From positions 304,443 to 368,442 of the forward strand of contig NZ_JAHWFK010000031.1 of NCBI RefSeq assembly GCF_019710575.1: a stretch of DNA of 64,000 bases, given 5' to 3'. Below the pieces are notes generated by a model. That model did no database searches, was not told the origin of the DNA, and saw nothing but the letters and a program-made list of their open reading frames with translations. The DNA comes from Paractinoplanes polyasparticus. GTDB taxonomy: Bacteria > Actinomycetota > Actinomycetes > Mycobacteriales > Micromonosporaceae. Positions 41,168 through 49,260 of the stretch are shown piece by piece (the stretch's first letter is position 1; every line of letters begins with the position of its first letter). The position numbers and the translations under genes are program-made.

Positions 41168-41975
41168 GACCGCCGACGATGCGGCGTTCGAACAGGCTGA
41201 AGAACACCAGCGCCGGAATCATGGACAGCGAGGTGAACGCGAGCACCCTGGCCGTGTCGACCGAGTACTGCGAGGCGAAGGCCTGCACCCCCAGCGGCAG
41301 GGTGAAGGTGTCCTGGTCGTTGAGGATGAACAGCGGCAGCAGGTAGCTGTTCCAGCTGCCGACGAAGGCCAGGATCCCGGTGGTGATCAGCCCGGGGACC
41401 GACAGCGGCAGCACCATCCGCCAGAAGAAGCCGAGCCGGCTGCAGCGGTCGATGGCGGCGGCCTCCTCGATCTCCTTGGGGATGGCCTGCAGGAACGGCA
41501 CCAGGATGATGATCGTGACCGGCAGGCCGAACGCGATCTGCGGCAGGATCACGCCGGGCAGCGTGTTCACCAGGCCCAGGTTCTTGATCAGGATGTAGAG
41601 GGGCGTGATGGCGACCGTGGCCGGGAACATGAGCCCGGCGGCGAACAGCGCGTACATCGCCCCGCGGCCGCGGAATTTGTAGCGGGCCAGGACGTAGCTG
41701 GCCATGACACCCAGGCCGACCACGGCGACGGTGGTGATGACCGCGACGATCGTCGAGTTGCCGACTTGGCGCCAGAAGTTCTGGCTGGCCAGGATGTCGC
41801 TGTAGTTCTCGAACACCCACGGGTCGGGCAGGCCGGCCGGGTCGACGGTGATCTGCGAGTTGGTCCGGAACCCGCCGACGATGATGTAGATGACCGGCCC
41901 GAGCATGAGGCCGATCAGCATCAGGGCGGCGAGGTAGACAGTCAGGTTGCGCCCGGAATCTCTGGTCGCGGCCAT
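41145..41975 (-). CDS. sugar ABC transporter permease (MalG-like)
   Basis: Permease of 276 residues with six spans and the EAA loop (EEAAAIDRCSRLGFFWRMVLPLS near residue 185). Together with the upstream permease and binding protein it forms an importer for xylo- or arabino-oligosaccharides; the substrate is inferred from the divergent GH51 gene. No ATPase gene is in the operon, so a shared MsiK-type ATPase is expected. The start is the ATG of MAATRDSG, three bases after the upstream permease. Confidence 0.9.
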   Translation of the reverse strand: MAATRDSGRNLTVYLAALMLIGLMLGPVIYIIVGGFRTNSQITVDPAGLPDPWVFENYSDILASQNFWRQVGNSTIVAVITTVAVVGLGVMASYVLARYKFRGRGAMYALFAAGLMFPATVAITPLYILIKNLGLVNTLPGVILPQIAFGLPVTIIILVPFLQAIPKEIEEAAAIDRCSRLGFFWRMVLPLSVPGLITTGILAFVGSWNSYLLPLFILNDQDTFTLPLGVQAFASQYSVDTARVLAFTSLSMIPALVFFSLFERRIVGGLTGAVKG

Positions 41976-41977
41976 TC

Positions 41978-42967
41978 CTACCGCCCTTCGGTGAGTGCGC
42001 CCTCGGTGTCCCGGCGCAGAACGAAACGCTGGTAGATCAGCGCGATGACCATGGAGATGATGAAGAGCACTACCGCCACGGCGTTGCCGTAGCCGTAGTT
42101 GCCCGCGTTGCGGCCCTCGGTGACCATGTAGGTCGCCATGGTCGAGGTGCCGGCCGTCGAGGCGACGTACTGACCCCAGATGATGTAGACGAGGTCGAAC
42201 AGCTGCAGCGAGCCGATGATCGACAGGAACGCCCAGATCCGGATGGTCGGCGCGAGCAGCGGCAGGGTGATGCGCCGCTGGGTCTGCCAGAAGGAGGCGC
42301 CGTCGACCGCGGCCGCCTCGCTCAGCTCGTCGGGGATGTTCTGCATCCCGGCCAGGAACAGGATCACTGCGAACCCGACGTACTTCCAGGTCAGGATGAA
42401 CATCAACGACCAGATGGCCAGTTTCGGGTTGGCCAGCCAGTCCTGGACGACTCCGCCGAGACCGAGGGATCTGAGCACGTCGTTCGCGGCGCCGTTGGTC
42501 TGCAGGATCAGGGCCCAGGCCGTTCCGACGATGACCTCGGAGATCACGTACGGGACGAAGATGAGCACCCGGATGACGGACTGACCCCGCATCCGCCGGT
42601 TGAGCAGCAGAGCGAGGAGTACCGCGACCGGGCCCTGCAGCACCAGCGACAGCATGAGGATCTGGCCGTTGTGCCACAGCGCATCGTGGAACGAGCTGTC
42701 CTGCAGGATGGTGACGTAGTTGTCGAGCCCGACGAAGTTGGTCGGTACCCCGAATCCCTTCCACCGGTAGAAGCCGTAGTACGCGGCCATCAGCACCGGG
42801 AAGATCACGAAGCCGACGAAGACCAGGATCGCCGGCCCGGACAGCGCCGCGATCTCGAGCCGCTGGGCCCAGCCGATGCCGCGCCGGCGGGGGCGCAACG
42901 GGGGCGGCGCCTGAACGCCGCCTCCGTCGCGCACACGATCGCCCGGCGCCTCGTGAGTGAGCGCCAC
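41978..42967 (-). CDS. sugar ABC transporter permease (MalF-like)
   Basis: Permease of 329 residues. A long cytoplasmic N-terminus (about 35 residues, proline/arginine-rich) precedes six spans. The EAA loop is in SEAAAVDGASFWQTQRRITLPLL. Partner of the MalG-like permease just downstream and of the binding protein just upstream (gap 6 bases). Confidence 0.9.
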   Translation of the reverse strand: MALTHEAPGDRVRDGGGVQAPPPLRPRRRGIGWAQRLEIAALSGPAILVFVGFVIFPVLMAAYYGFYRWKGFGVPTNFVGLDNYVTILQDSSFHDALWHNGQILMLSLVLQGPVAVLLALLLNRRMRGQSVIRVLIFVPYVISEVIVGTAWALILQTNGAANDVLRSLGLGGVVQDWLANPKLAIWSLMFILTWKYVGFAVILFLAGMQNIPDELSEAAAVDGASFWQTQRRITLPLLAPTIRIWAFLSIIGSLQLFDLVYIIWGQYVASTAGTSTMATYMVTEGRNAGNYGYGNAVAVVLFIISMVIALIYQRFVLRRDTEGALTEGR

Positions 42968-42973
42968 GCTTTC

Positions 42974-44269
42974 TCAGCCCTTCTTGGCCGCGTCGTTCAC
43001 GGACTTGACGATCCCGGCCACGTCGCCCTTGCCGGCGAGCAGGTTCACGACGCCGATGTTGAGTGCGTTACCCACGTTCTGGCCGTAGACGGTGTCGAGC
43101 CACTGAGAGACGTACGGCGCCTTGTTGTAGGCGTCGAGCACGGCCTTCAGGTAGTCCTCGGTGACCGCCCCTTGCGCCTCCTTGCTGACCGGCAGCGAGT
43201 TGAAGGCCTTGTAGTAGGCCTCCTGCACGGGCTTGGTCAGCAGGTAGTTGAGGAAGTCGGCGCACTCCTTGGGCGCCTCGGCCGAGCAGGAGTAGCCGTC
43301 GGCGCCGCCCATGATCGCGGCCGGGTCGCCCTGGCCACCGGGAACCGCCGGGAAGGGGAAGAAGCCCAGGTCGGGCAGGGGCTTCTTGTCCTTGGTCAGA
43401 CCGGCGATGACGCCCGGGTCCCAGGAGCCCATCAGTTCCATGCCCGCCTTGCCGTTGGCGATCAGGCCGGCCGAGCTGCCCGCGCCCTGCTGGGCCGAGG
43501 TGGTCAGGAAGCCGTCGTTGAAGGGCTTGGTGTCGGCGAAGGCCTTGAGGTCCTCGCCGGCCTTGGTCCAGCAGGGGTCGCCGAAGTTCTTGTCCTTGGC
43601 CGCGGCGTCGAGTGAGGCCTGGCTGCAGGCGCGCAGGGCGAAGAAGTAGTACCAGTGAGCGGCCGGCCAGGCGTCCTTGGCGCCGAGCGCGATCGGCGTC
43701 CCGTTGGCCTTGAGCTTGCTCGCCGCCGCGGTGAGCTCCTCCATGGTGGTCGGTGCGGCGGTCACACCGGCCTTCTTGAAGGTGTCCTTGCTGTACCAGA
43801 AACCGCCCGGGAGGATCGAGACCGGCACGGAGTACGTCTTGCCGTCGACCTGGCCGGTGCCCAGTGCGGCGTCGCCCACCGCCTGCTTGGTCGCGTCGGT
43901 GATGTCGCCGGTGATGTCCTTGAGCTGACCCGCCTCGACCATCGCGGCCATCTTGCCGCCGCCGCGCTGCAGGAAGAGGTCGGGCGCGGAACCGGAGTTC
44001 AGCGAGGTCTGCAGCTTGCCGTCCAGATCCTCGTTCTGGATCGACTGGATCTTGATCTTGACGGTCGGATTGGCGGTCTGGAAGTCGGCCACCGCCTTGT
44101 CCCAGAACGCCTTGCCGGGGCCGGTGGTGGAGTTGTGCCAGAGCGTCATCTCGACGTTGCCGCCGGAGTCGGAGCCGCCCCCGTCGTCGTCGCCGCCACT
44201 GCAGGCGGCCAGGCCCATCGTGCTCATCGCCACGACGGCAGCCGCGGCCAGAAATCTTCTAGGCGCCAT
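42974..44269 (-). CDS. sugar ABC transporter substrate-binding lipoprotein
   Basis: Extracytoplasmic lipoprotein of 431 residues. Signal with lipobox LAACSGG (Cys near residue 22), a Gly/Asp-rich linker, then a family 1 extracellular solute-binding fold (MTLWHNSTTGPGKAFWDKAV). ATG at 44269 is preceded by GAGGTGA; an upstream GTG would add 18 residues. First gene of the importer operon. Upstream: a promoter-like pair and the CCGAAA-N-TTTCGG operator in its leader. Likely binds xylo-oligosaccharides (inference). Confidence 0.92.
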   Translation of the reverse strand: MAPRRFLAAAAVVAMSTMGLAACSGGDDDGGGSDSGGNVEMTLWHNSTTGPGKAFWDKAVADFQTANPTVKIKIQSIQNEDLDGKLQTSLNSGSAPDLFLQRGGGKMAAMVEAGQLKDITGDITDATKQAVGDAALGTGQVDGKTYSVPVSILPGGFWYSKDTFKKAGVTAAPTTMEELTAAASKLKANGTPIALGAKDAWPAAHWYYFFALRACSQASLDAAAKDKNFGDPCWTKAGEDLKAFADTKPFNDGFLTTSAQQGAGSSAGLIANGKAGMELMGSWDPGVIAGLTKDKKPLPDLGFFPFPAVPGGQGDPAAIMGGADGYSCSAEAPKECADFLNYLLTKPVQEAYYKAFNSLPVSKEAQGAVTEDYLKAVLDAYNKAPYVSQWLDTVYGQNVGNALNIGVVNLLAGKGDVAGIVKSVNDAAKKG

Positions 44270-44286
44270 GAAGTCACCTCTCGGAA

Positions 44287-44299
44287 CCGAAAGTTTCGG
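44287..44299. promoter_or_regulatory. CGAAANTTTCG-type operator before the ABC operon
   Basis: CCGAAAGTTTCGG, a perfect 13-base palindrome about 18 bases before the start codon, downstream of the proposed -10 box: repressor road-block position. Resembles the GAAANTTTC elements known for Streptomyces xylan genes. A half-site TTTCCGGAA lies next to it (44304-44312). Confidence 0.65.
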
Positions 44300-44321
44300 A
44301 GTGTTTCCGGAATGTGAAGCC

Positions 44322-44351
44322 AAGCTATGAAGTGAGCAATGTGCATGTCAA
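44322..44351 (-). promoter_or_regulatory. putative promoter of the ABC operon
   Basis: On the minus strand TTGACA (44346-44351) is followed after 18 bases by TAGCTT (44322-44327). The -35 is a perfect sigma-70-type box; the -10 is weak. Confidence 0.5.
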
Positions 44352-44422
44352 GATATTCGCCACCATGAGGTGGAAGTTGTTGTTAACGTGCAACTCTCGA
44401 AGCGCCGGTACGACAGCCAACT

Positions 44423-44432
44423 GAAACGTTTC
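44423..44432. promoter_or_regulatory. GAAACGTTTC palindrome before the GH51 gene
   Basis: GAAACGTTTC, a perfect 10-base palindrome about 110 bases before the GH51 start, in the same 271-base divergent region as the ABC operon operator. Centre is CG, the typical LacI-family half-site spacing. Confidence 0.5.
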
Positions 44433-44540
44433 GCAGAGAATTGGAAGTTACATCGGCGCAGTCCACCGAGCTGGGCCGGGCATGCGGCGGCGTCACCGCG
44501 CCCGGCACTGACGTTCTCCTGAAGACTGGAAGGCTCCTGA

Positions 44541-46061
44541 ATGGCCATCGAAGCTGTGCTCAACGTCGACCTCGACGGACCTCGGATCAGCCGGCACCTC
44601 TACGGGCACTTCGCCGAGCACCTGGGCCGCTGTGTCTACGGCGGGTTCTACGTCGGCGAGGACTCCGGCATCCCGCACGAGCGCGGCCTCCGCCTCGACG
44701 TCGTCGACGCCCTGCGCGAGCTGAACATCCCGAACCTGCGCTGGCCCGGCGGCTGCTTCGCCGACGAGTACCACTGGCGTGACGGCGTCGGGCCCAAGGA
44801 GCAGCGGCCCGTCATGGTCAACACCCACTGGGGCGGGGTCGAGGAGAACAACCACTTCGGCACGCACGAGTTCATGGCGCTGTGCGAGATGCTCGGCGCG
44901 GAACCGTACATCGCCGGCAACGTCGGCTCCGGCACGGTCCGCGAGATGAGCGAATGGGTGGAGTACCTGACCCGCGCCGGTGACTCGCCGATGGCCCGGT
45001 TGCGCCAGGCCAACGGGCGCGACGAGCCTTGGCCGGTGCGGTTCTGGGGGCTGGGCAACGAGGCGTGGGGATGCGGCGGCAACATGACCGCCGAGCACTA
45101 CGCGCAGGAGGCCCGCCGCTACGGCACCTACTGCCGCGACTACGGCGACAACAAGCTCTACAAGATCGCCGCCGGGGCCAACAGCGCCGACTACGCCTGG
45201 ACCGAGACGCTGATGAAGCAGCTCGGGCAGCTCGGTTGCCGGCACATCGAGAGCACGGCCTACCACGCGCTGTCCGTGCACTACTACACGCTGACCGGCC
45301 CCACCTGGGAGCAGAAGGGATCGGCGACCGCGTTCGACACCGACGAGTACTACACGACGATGGTGTCCGCGGCCCGCATCGACGAGATCCTGAGCGGGCA
45401 CGCGGCGGTGATGGACTGTTACGACCCGGGCCGGTCGGTCGGTCTGGTGCTGGACGAGTGGGGCACGTGGTTCGACGTGGAGCCCGGCACCAACCCGGGC
45501 TTCCTCTACCAGCAGAACACCCTGCGCGACGCGCTCGTGGCCGGGACGCACTTCGACGTGTTCCACCGGCACGCCGGCCGCCTCGTGATGGCCAACATCG
45601 CGCAGACGGTGAACGTGCTGCAGGCGATGATCCTGACCGACCCGGACTCGCAGGCCATGGTGCTGACCCCGACCTATCACGTGTTCCGGATGAACCGCGG
45701 TCATCAGGACGCGACGTCGCTGCGGGTCGACTTCCGCACCGCCCCGCCGTCGCGCCGGGTCGGCGACGCCACGCTGACCACCGTCTCGATGTCGGCCAGC
45801 CGCAAGGACGGGCGGCTGCTGGTCTCCCTGTCCAACCTCGACGCCGACGCGGCCGCCCACGTCGAGATCGAGCTGCGGGGCGGCGCCGTCGAGACGGTCG
45901 AGGCGCTGATCCTCACGTCCGGGGCGCTGCAGGACCACAACACCCCGCAGGCTCCCTCGGCCGTCACGCCACGCCCGTACGACGGCGTGACGGTGGCCGG
46001 CGGGCGGCTGCGGGCACACCTGCCGGCCCACTCGTTCGTCACCGTGAGCGGCGCCCTTTGA
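44541..46061 (+). CDS. GH51 alpha-L-arabinofuranosidase, intracellular
   Basis: Enzyme of 506 residues. No signal peptide. Acid/base Glu in FWGLGNEAWGCGG (near residue 175) and nucleophile Glu in GLVLDEWGTWFD (near residue 309); the N-terminal barrel start SRHLYGHFAEHLGRCVYGG and GGCFADEYHWRDGVGP are family hallmarks. It removes terminal arabinofuranose from imported arabino-xylo-oligosaccharides. Divergent from the ABC importer and convergent with GH43. Compared with the second GH51 (55179) it is clearly a different subgroup (GHFAEHL versus GSFVEHL; GGCFADEYHW versus GGNFVSAYNW). Confidence 0.93.
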   Translation: MAIEAVLNVDLDGPRISRHLYGHFAEHLGRCVYGGFYVGEDSGIPHERGLRLDVVDALRELNIPNLRWPGGCFADEYHWRDGVGPKEQRPVMVNTHWGGVEENNHFGTHEFMALCEMLGAEPYIAGNVGSGTVREMSEWVEYLTRAGDSPMARLRQANGRDEPWPVRFWGLGNEAWGCGGNMTAEHYAQEARRYGTYCRDYGDNKLYKIAAGANSADYAWTETLMKQLGQLGCRHIESTAYHALSVHYYTLTGPTWEQKGSATAFDTDEYYTTMVSAARIDEILSGHAAVMDCYDPGRSVGLVLDEWGTWFDVEPGTNPGFLYQQNTLRDALVAGTHFDVFHRHAGRLVMANIAQTVNVLQAMILTDPDSQAMVLTPTYHVFRMNRGHQDATSLRVDFRTAPPSRRVGDATLTTVSMSASRKDGRLLVSLSNLDADAAAHVEIELRGGAVETVEALILTSGALQDHNTPQAPSAVTPRPYDGVTVAGGRLRAHLPAHSFVTVSGAL

Positions 46062-46076
46062 GTCGGTCCCCGTGTT

Positions 46077-47744
46077 TCACTCCGCGCGGTAGGCGGCCCG
46101 GTCGAAGTCGGCGTAGCCACCCTCGGCGCCCAGGTCCTGCACCCAGAGCCCGACGAAGGCGCCGGTGAAGCCCCACGCCTCGGGCTCACCGGGGACGATC
46201 GTGGCGGCGTACTCGTCGGACAGGGTCGTGGCGTCGAAGGTGCGGCCGAGGTCGTACCAGACCGGCGCCGGGCCCGGGTTCGTCGTGTACGCGAAGGTCA
46301 GGGCCGGGCCGTCCAGGCGGATGCGCAGACCGATCCGGGGCACACCGTCGACCACGGTCCGCAGGCCGGGCGCGGTGGTGACGTGCCCGCTGTCGCAGAC
46401 GAGCAGATCGAGCACCGGTGTGCCGTCGTCGTCGGCCGTCCAGTGCAGGTAGTACCAGTTGCGGGAGTTGTAGTACGCCGTGACTCCGGCCAGCTGGCGG
46501 GCGTTGCCGGGCTCGAACTCGCACGTCGCCTCGAAGGTGCACCGCTGGGCCGTCACCCGGCGGGCCACCAGGCTCGGGCGGTGCCGGGCCATCGGTGACT
46601 GGCCGCCGTGGATCCGCAGGTGGGACGGGCGGGCGGACAGGTCGATCCAGTCCGGGGTGGCCGGGCGGCGCAGGGTCGACCAGTTGGGGCCGAGCACGGG
46701 CGCGTCGAAGTGGTCGTCCTCGACCTGCTCGGAGGACGGCGGCCGGGTGGTGATGACGACGCCGGCCGGGGCCGGGACCCGCTCGGCCGGCACGCCGTCG
46801 TGGATGCGGGGCCAGGCGTCGGGCGCCCAGTCGACCCTCTGCAGGGCGGCTTCCCGGCCGAGAACGCAGCGGCCGGTCGGCGCGTAGGGCCGGGCCACCA
46901 GGTGCGCCAGGTACCACTCGCCGGCCGGGGTCTGCACGAGGCTGCCGTGACCGGCCTTCTGCAGGGACAGATCCGGACGTCCGGACGAGGTCAGCAACGG
47001 GCCCCCGGGGTCCACTTCGTACTCGCCGAACAGGTGCCGGGACCGGGCGACGGTGACCTGGTGCGTCCAGCTGGTGCCGCCCTCCGCGGTGACCAGGTAG
47101 TACCAGCCGTCCTTGCGATAGATGTTGGGCGCCTCGGTGAGACCGGCGTCGGTGCCTTCGAAGATGAGCCGGGCCGGACCCGTCAGCCGGCGCTCGTCGT
47201 GGTCGTACCGCTGGATCTCGATGCCGGCGAAGCGGTTGCGGCCCGGTCGCCAGTCGGCGCGCATCGAGAGCATCCAGGTGGCGCCGTCCTCGTCGTGGAA
47301 CAGCGAGGAGTCGAAGCCGCGGCCGTGCAGAACCACCGGGTCCGACCACGGGCCGGCCATGCTGGGCGCGGTGACCAGATAGTTCTGCGGGTCCCAGTAG
47401 CCGCCCGCGAACGTGGCCACGTCGGTGTAGAGCAGATGGAACAACCCATGGGCGTACGTCAGATTGGGCGCCCAGATGCCGCAGGAGTCGGCGGCGCCGG
47501 CGAGGTCGAGCAGCCGCCGCTCGGTCAGCGCGCCGCCGAGCGGCTGCCAGTGAACGAGGTCGGTCGAGTGGTGCACCCGGACACCCGGGTACCACTCGAA
47601 CGTCGACGTGGCGATGTAGTAGTCGGCGCCGACCCGCACGATCGACGGGTCCGGGTGGAACCCGGGCAGCACCGGGTTCCGGATCATCCAGTGGTCGGTC
47701 CCGCCGTCACCGACGGAGGAGGCAGCGGCCTTGGCGATCGTCAT
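46077..47744 (-). CDS. GH43 beta-xylosidase/arabinofuranosidase, intracellular
   Basis: Enzyme of 555 residues, no signal peptide. Five-blade propeller with catalytic base Asp in PGFHPDPSIVRV (near residue 32) and acid Glu in GLTEAPNIYRKDGW (near residue 205); the C-terminal 220 residues are the beta-sandwich typical of GH43 beta-xylosidases (FEATCEFEPGNARQLAGVTAYYN). It would cleave imported xylo-oligosaccharides to xylose. ATG preceded by GGGAAGG. Separated from the GH11 gene upstream by a strong hairpin, so it probably has its own promoter or relies on readthrough. Confidence 0.9.
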   Translation of the reverse strand: MTIAKAAASSVGDGGTDHWMIRNPVLPGFHPDPSIVRVGADYYIATSTFEWYPGVRVHHSTDLVHWQPLGGALTERRLLDLAGAADSCGIWAPNLTYAHGLFHLLYTDVATFAGGYWDPQNYLVTAPSMAGPWSDPVVLHGRGFDSSLFHDEDGATWMLSMRADWRPGRNRFAGIEIQRYDHDERRLTGPARLIFEGTDAGLTEAPNIYRKDGWYYLVTAEGGTSWTHQVTVARSRHLFGEYEVDPGGPLLTSSGRPDLSLQKAGHGSLVQTPAGEWYLAHLVARPYAPTGRCVLGREAALQRVDWAPDAWPRIHDGVPAERVPAPAGVVITTRPPSSEQVEDDHFDAPVLGPNWSTLRRPATPDWIDLSARPSHLRIHGGQSPMARHRPSLVARRVTAQRCTFEATCEFEPGNARQLAGVTAYYNSRNWYYLHWTADDDGTPVLDLLVCDSGHVTTAPGLRTVVDGVPRIGLRIRLDGPALTFAYTTNPGPAPVWYDLGRTFDATTLSDEYAATIVPGEPEAWGFTGAFVGLWVQDLGAEGGYADFDRAAYRAE

Positions 47745-47764
47745 GACAACCCTTCCCCTTGGAG

Positions 47765-47794
47765 GTGGCGCGGCGGCCGTCACCGCCGCGCCAC
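47765..47794 (-). terminator. hairpin between the GH11 and GH43 genes
   Basis: Perfect 12-base stem GTGGCGCGGCGG / CCGCCGCGCCAC with a 6-base loop, 15 bases after the GH11 stop and 21 bases before the GH43 start. Terminator or partial terminator/processing site. Confidence 0.75.
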
Positions 47795-47808
47795 GGAAGA
47801 TCCTCAAA

Positions 47809-48837
47809 TCAGCTGGTCCGGCAGGTGACCGTGGGCCAGGTCCAGTTGCCGTTGGCCATGATGGTCACGCCGAAGTTGTTGCCGTTGCCGTTCGGTCGTG
47901 CGGTGACTGTTCCGGTGGTGCCGGAGACAGCGGCGTTCCAGCTGTTCTGGATGCTCTGACCGCCGTTGAGGGAGAGCCCGACGGTCCAGTTGCTGGTGTT
48001 CTGCACCGAGACGTTGAGGTTGAACCGGTCACCGTACTGCTGACCGGCCGAGAGCACCGCGGTGCAGTTGCTGCCGTTGTTCGGCGGGGGAGTGGTCGGG
48101 TTGGTGGTGCCCCCGCCGGTGCCCTCGCGGACGGTGATGTCGGAGCTGCCCTGGCTCTGGTAGCCCTCGGTGGCCATCACCTGGTAGCTGTGGTTGGTGC
48201 CGAGGTTGAGTCCGGCGCGGGCCCAGGCGTCGAAGTGGTTGGCCGTGGTGATGGTGCCGGAGCTGCGCTTCTGCTGCCGGACGCTCCAGAACTGGTAGAA
48301 GGTCTGGTTGCCGTCGATCGAGGGCGCGTTGACCCGCTGGCTGCGCAGGATGTCGTAGGTGCCGCCGTCCGTGGTGACGGTGCCCATGCGGGTGGCGCCG
48401 CTGCTCGGGTTGTAGCTGCCGAAGTTCTCGACGACGTAGTACTCGATGAGCGGGTTGCGGGTCCAGCCGTACAGGGCGAGGTAGGTGTTGTTGTTGCCCG
48501 GGTTGTAGCTGCCGGAGTAGGTCACCGTGCGGCGGTTGCCGGTGGCCCACCCCTTGCCGCCGACCCAGTTGTTGGTGCTGCGGTCCCAGCTGCTGGTGTA
48601 CCGGCCGTCGGCGCGCAGCGTCATGCTGGCGTTGCCGCTGTCCTTCCAGAACGAGAAGTAGTAGCCGTTGTGCGTGCCGGTGAGGTTCGACGTGAGGGTC
48701 CGGTCGGCCTCGGCGTACGCGTTGGGTGCGGCGACCATGGTGCCGCCGGCGGCCAGGACGGCGGCGCACGCGGTGCCGAGCAGCAGCCGGAGGCGGCCCC
48801 GCCGGGGGCGTTGGGGACGGGCGGATTCTGCGGTCAT
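47809..48837 (-). CDS. secreted GH11 xylanase with C-terminal CBM2-like module
   Basis: Endo-1,4-beta-xylanase of 342 residues. Long signal peptide (residues 1-43, many Arg before the hydrophobic core). GH11 jelly roll with nucleophile Glu in NPLIEYYVVENFG (near residue 132) and acid/base Glu in MATEGYQSQGSS (near residue 223). After a short TNPTTPPP linker is a module of about 80 residues with flanking cysteines (CTAVLSAGQQYGDRF ... TVTC) resembling a shortened CBM2. Promoter region carries CGGAAA repeats. Start ATG at 48837. Confidence 0.9.
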   Translation of the reverse strand: MTAESARPQRPRRGRLRLLLGTACAAVLAAGGTMVAAPNAYAEADRTLTSNLTGTHNGYYFSFWKDSGNASMTLRADGRYTSSWDRSTNNWVGGKGWATGNRRTVTYSGSYNPGNNNTYLALYGWTRNPLIEYYVVENFGSYNPSSGATRMGTVTTDGGTYDILRSQRVNAPSIDGNQTFYQFWSVRQQKRSSGTITTANHFDAWARAGLNLGTNHSYQVMATEGYQSQGSSDITVREGTGGGTTNPTTPPPNNGSNCTAVLSAGQQYGDRFNLNVSVQNTSNWTVGLSLNGGQSIQNSWNAAVSGTTGTVTARPNGNGNNFGVTIMANGNWTWPTVTCRTS

Positions 48838-48986
48838 CTGTGTGTGTCCTCCTAGGCGAGGGGCTGACGGGGAGCAGCCCCGTGGGCACAAACCACGTCG
48901 GGAAGCCGGTGACGACGCTGAGCGCCACCGTGGACCGGTGGACCGTCGTGGCGGGGATGACGTCCATTGAGGGCCGTCATTGCGGA

Positions 48987-49016
48987 ATCGTGTCCCGCAG
49001 CGCCGGGGCTTGTCAA
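48987..49016 (-). promoter_or_regulatory. putative promoter of the GH11 xylanase
   Basis: TTGACA (49011-49016, minus strand) and CACGAT (48987-48992) separated by 18 bases; 150 bases before the start codon, implying a long leader. The -35 is perfect, the -10 weak. Confidence 0.45.
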
Positions 49017-49022
49017 CAACTT

Positions 49023-49045
49023 ACGGAAACATTGCGGAAATTCCG
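49023..49045. promoter_or_regulatory. CGGAAA direct repeat and CGGAA-N-TTCCG palindrome before GH11
   Basis: CGGAAA at 49024 and 49035, the second being the arm of CGGAAATTCCG (49035-49045). Placed just upstream of the -35 box, and related to the palindrome before GH10, so one regulator may act on both. Confidence 0.55.
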
Positions 49046-49203
49046 GGATGGCACCCGGCCGCGCCGTCGGCTTCGCCTGCAGCTCAAGGCACTCAAGAGG
49101 CCCCGCAATTCTCAAGAGCGGTGGGCGGATCAGCACTTCGGTCAGACCATAGCCCGAAACTTCCGGAGGACGGAGCGATAAGTCGGCTCGGGTCGCAAAC
49201 GGG

Positions 49204-49253
49204 CGCGGTGAAGCAGTGCGGGGCCTGTGCTGCCGCCGCACTGCTTCACCGCG
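49204..49253 (-). terminator. strong hairpin after the GH10 xylanase
   Basis: Perfect 18-base arms (CGCGGTGAAGCAGTGCGG and its complement at 49236-49253) with a 14-base loop, 7 bases after the GH10 stop. One of the longest perfect inverted repeats in the window. Confidence 0.8.
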
Positions 49254-49260
49254 AACCGGC

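Larger units (their letters stand above)
48838..49260. other. 423-base regulatory gap between GH11 and GH10
   Basis: No gene seen. From right to left it contains the GH10 terminator, a CCGAAACTTCCGG site (about 49158-49170), CGGAAA repeats, a palindrome and a probable GH11 promoter. Confidence 0.65.
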
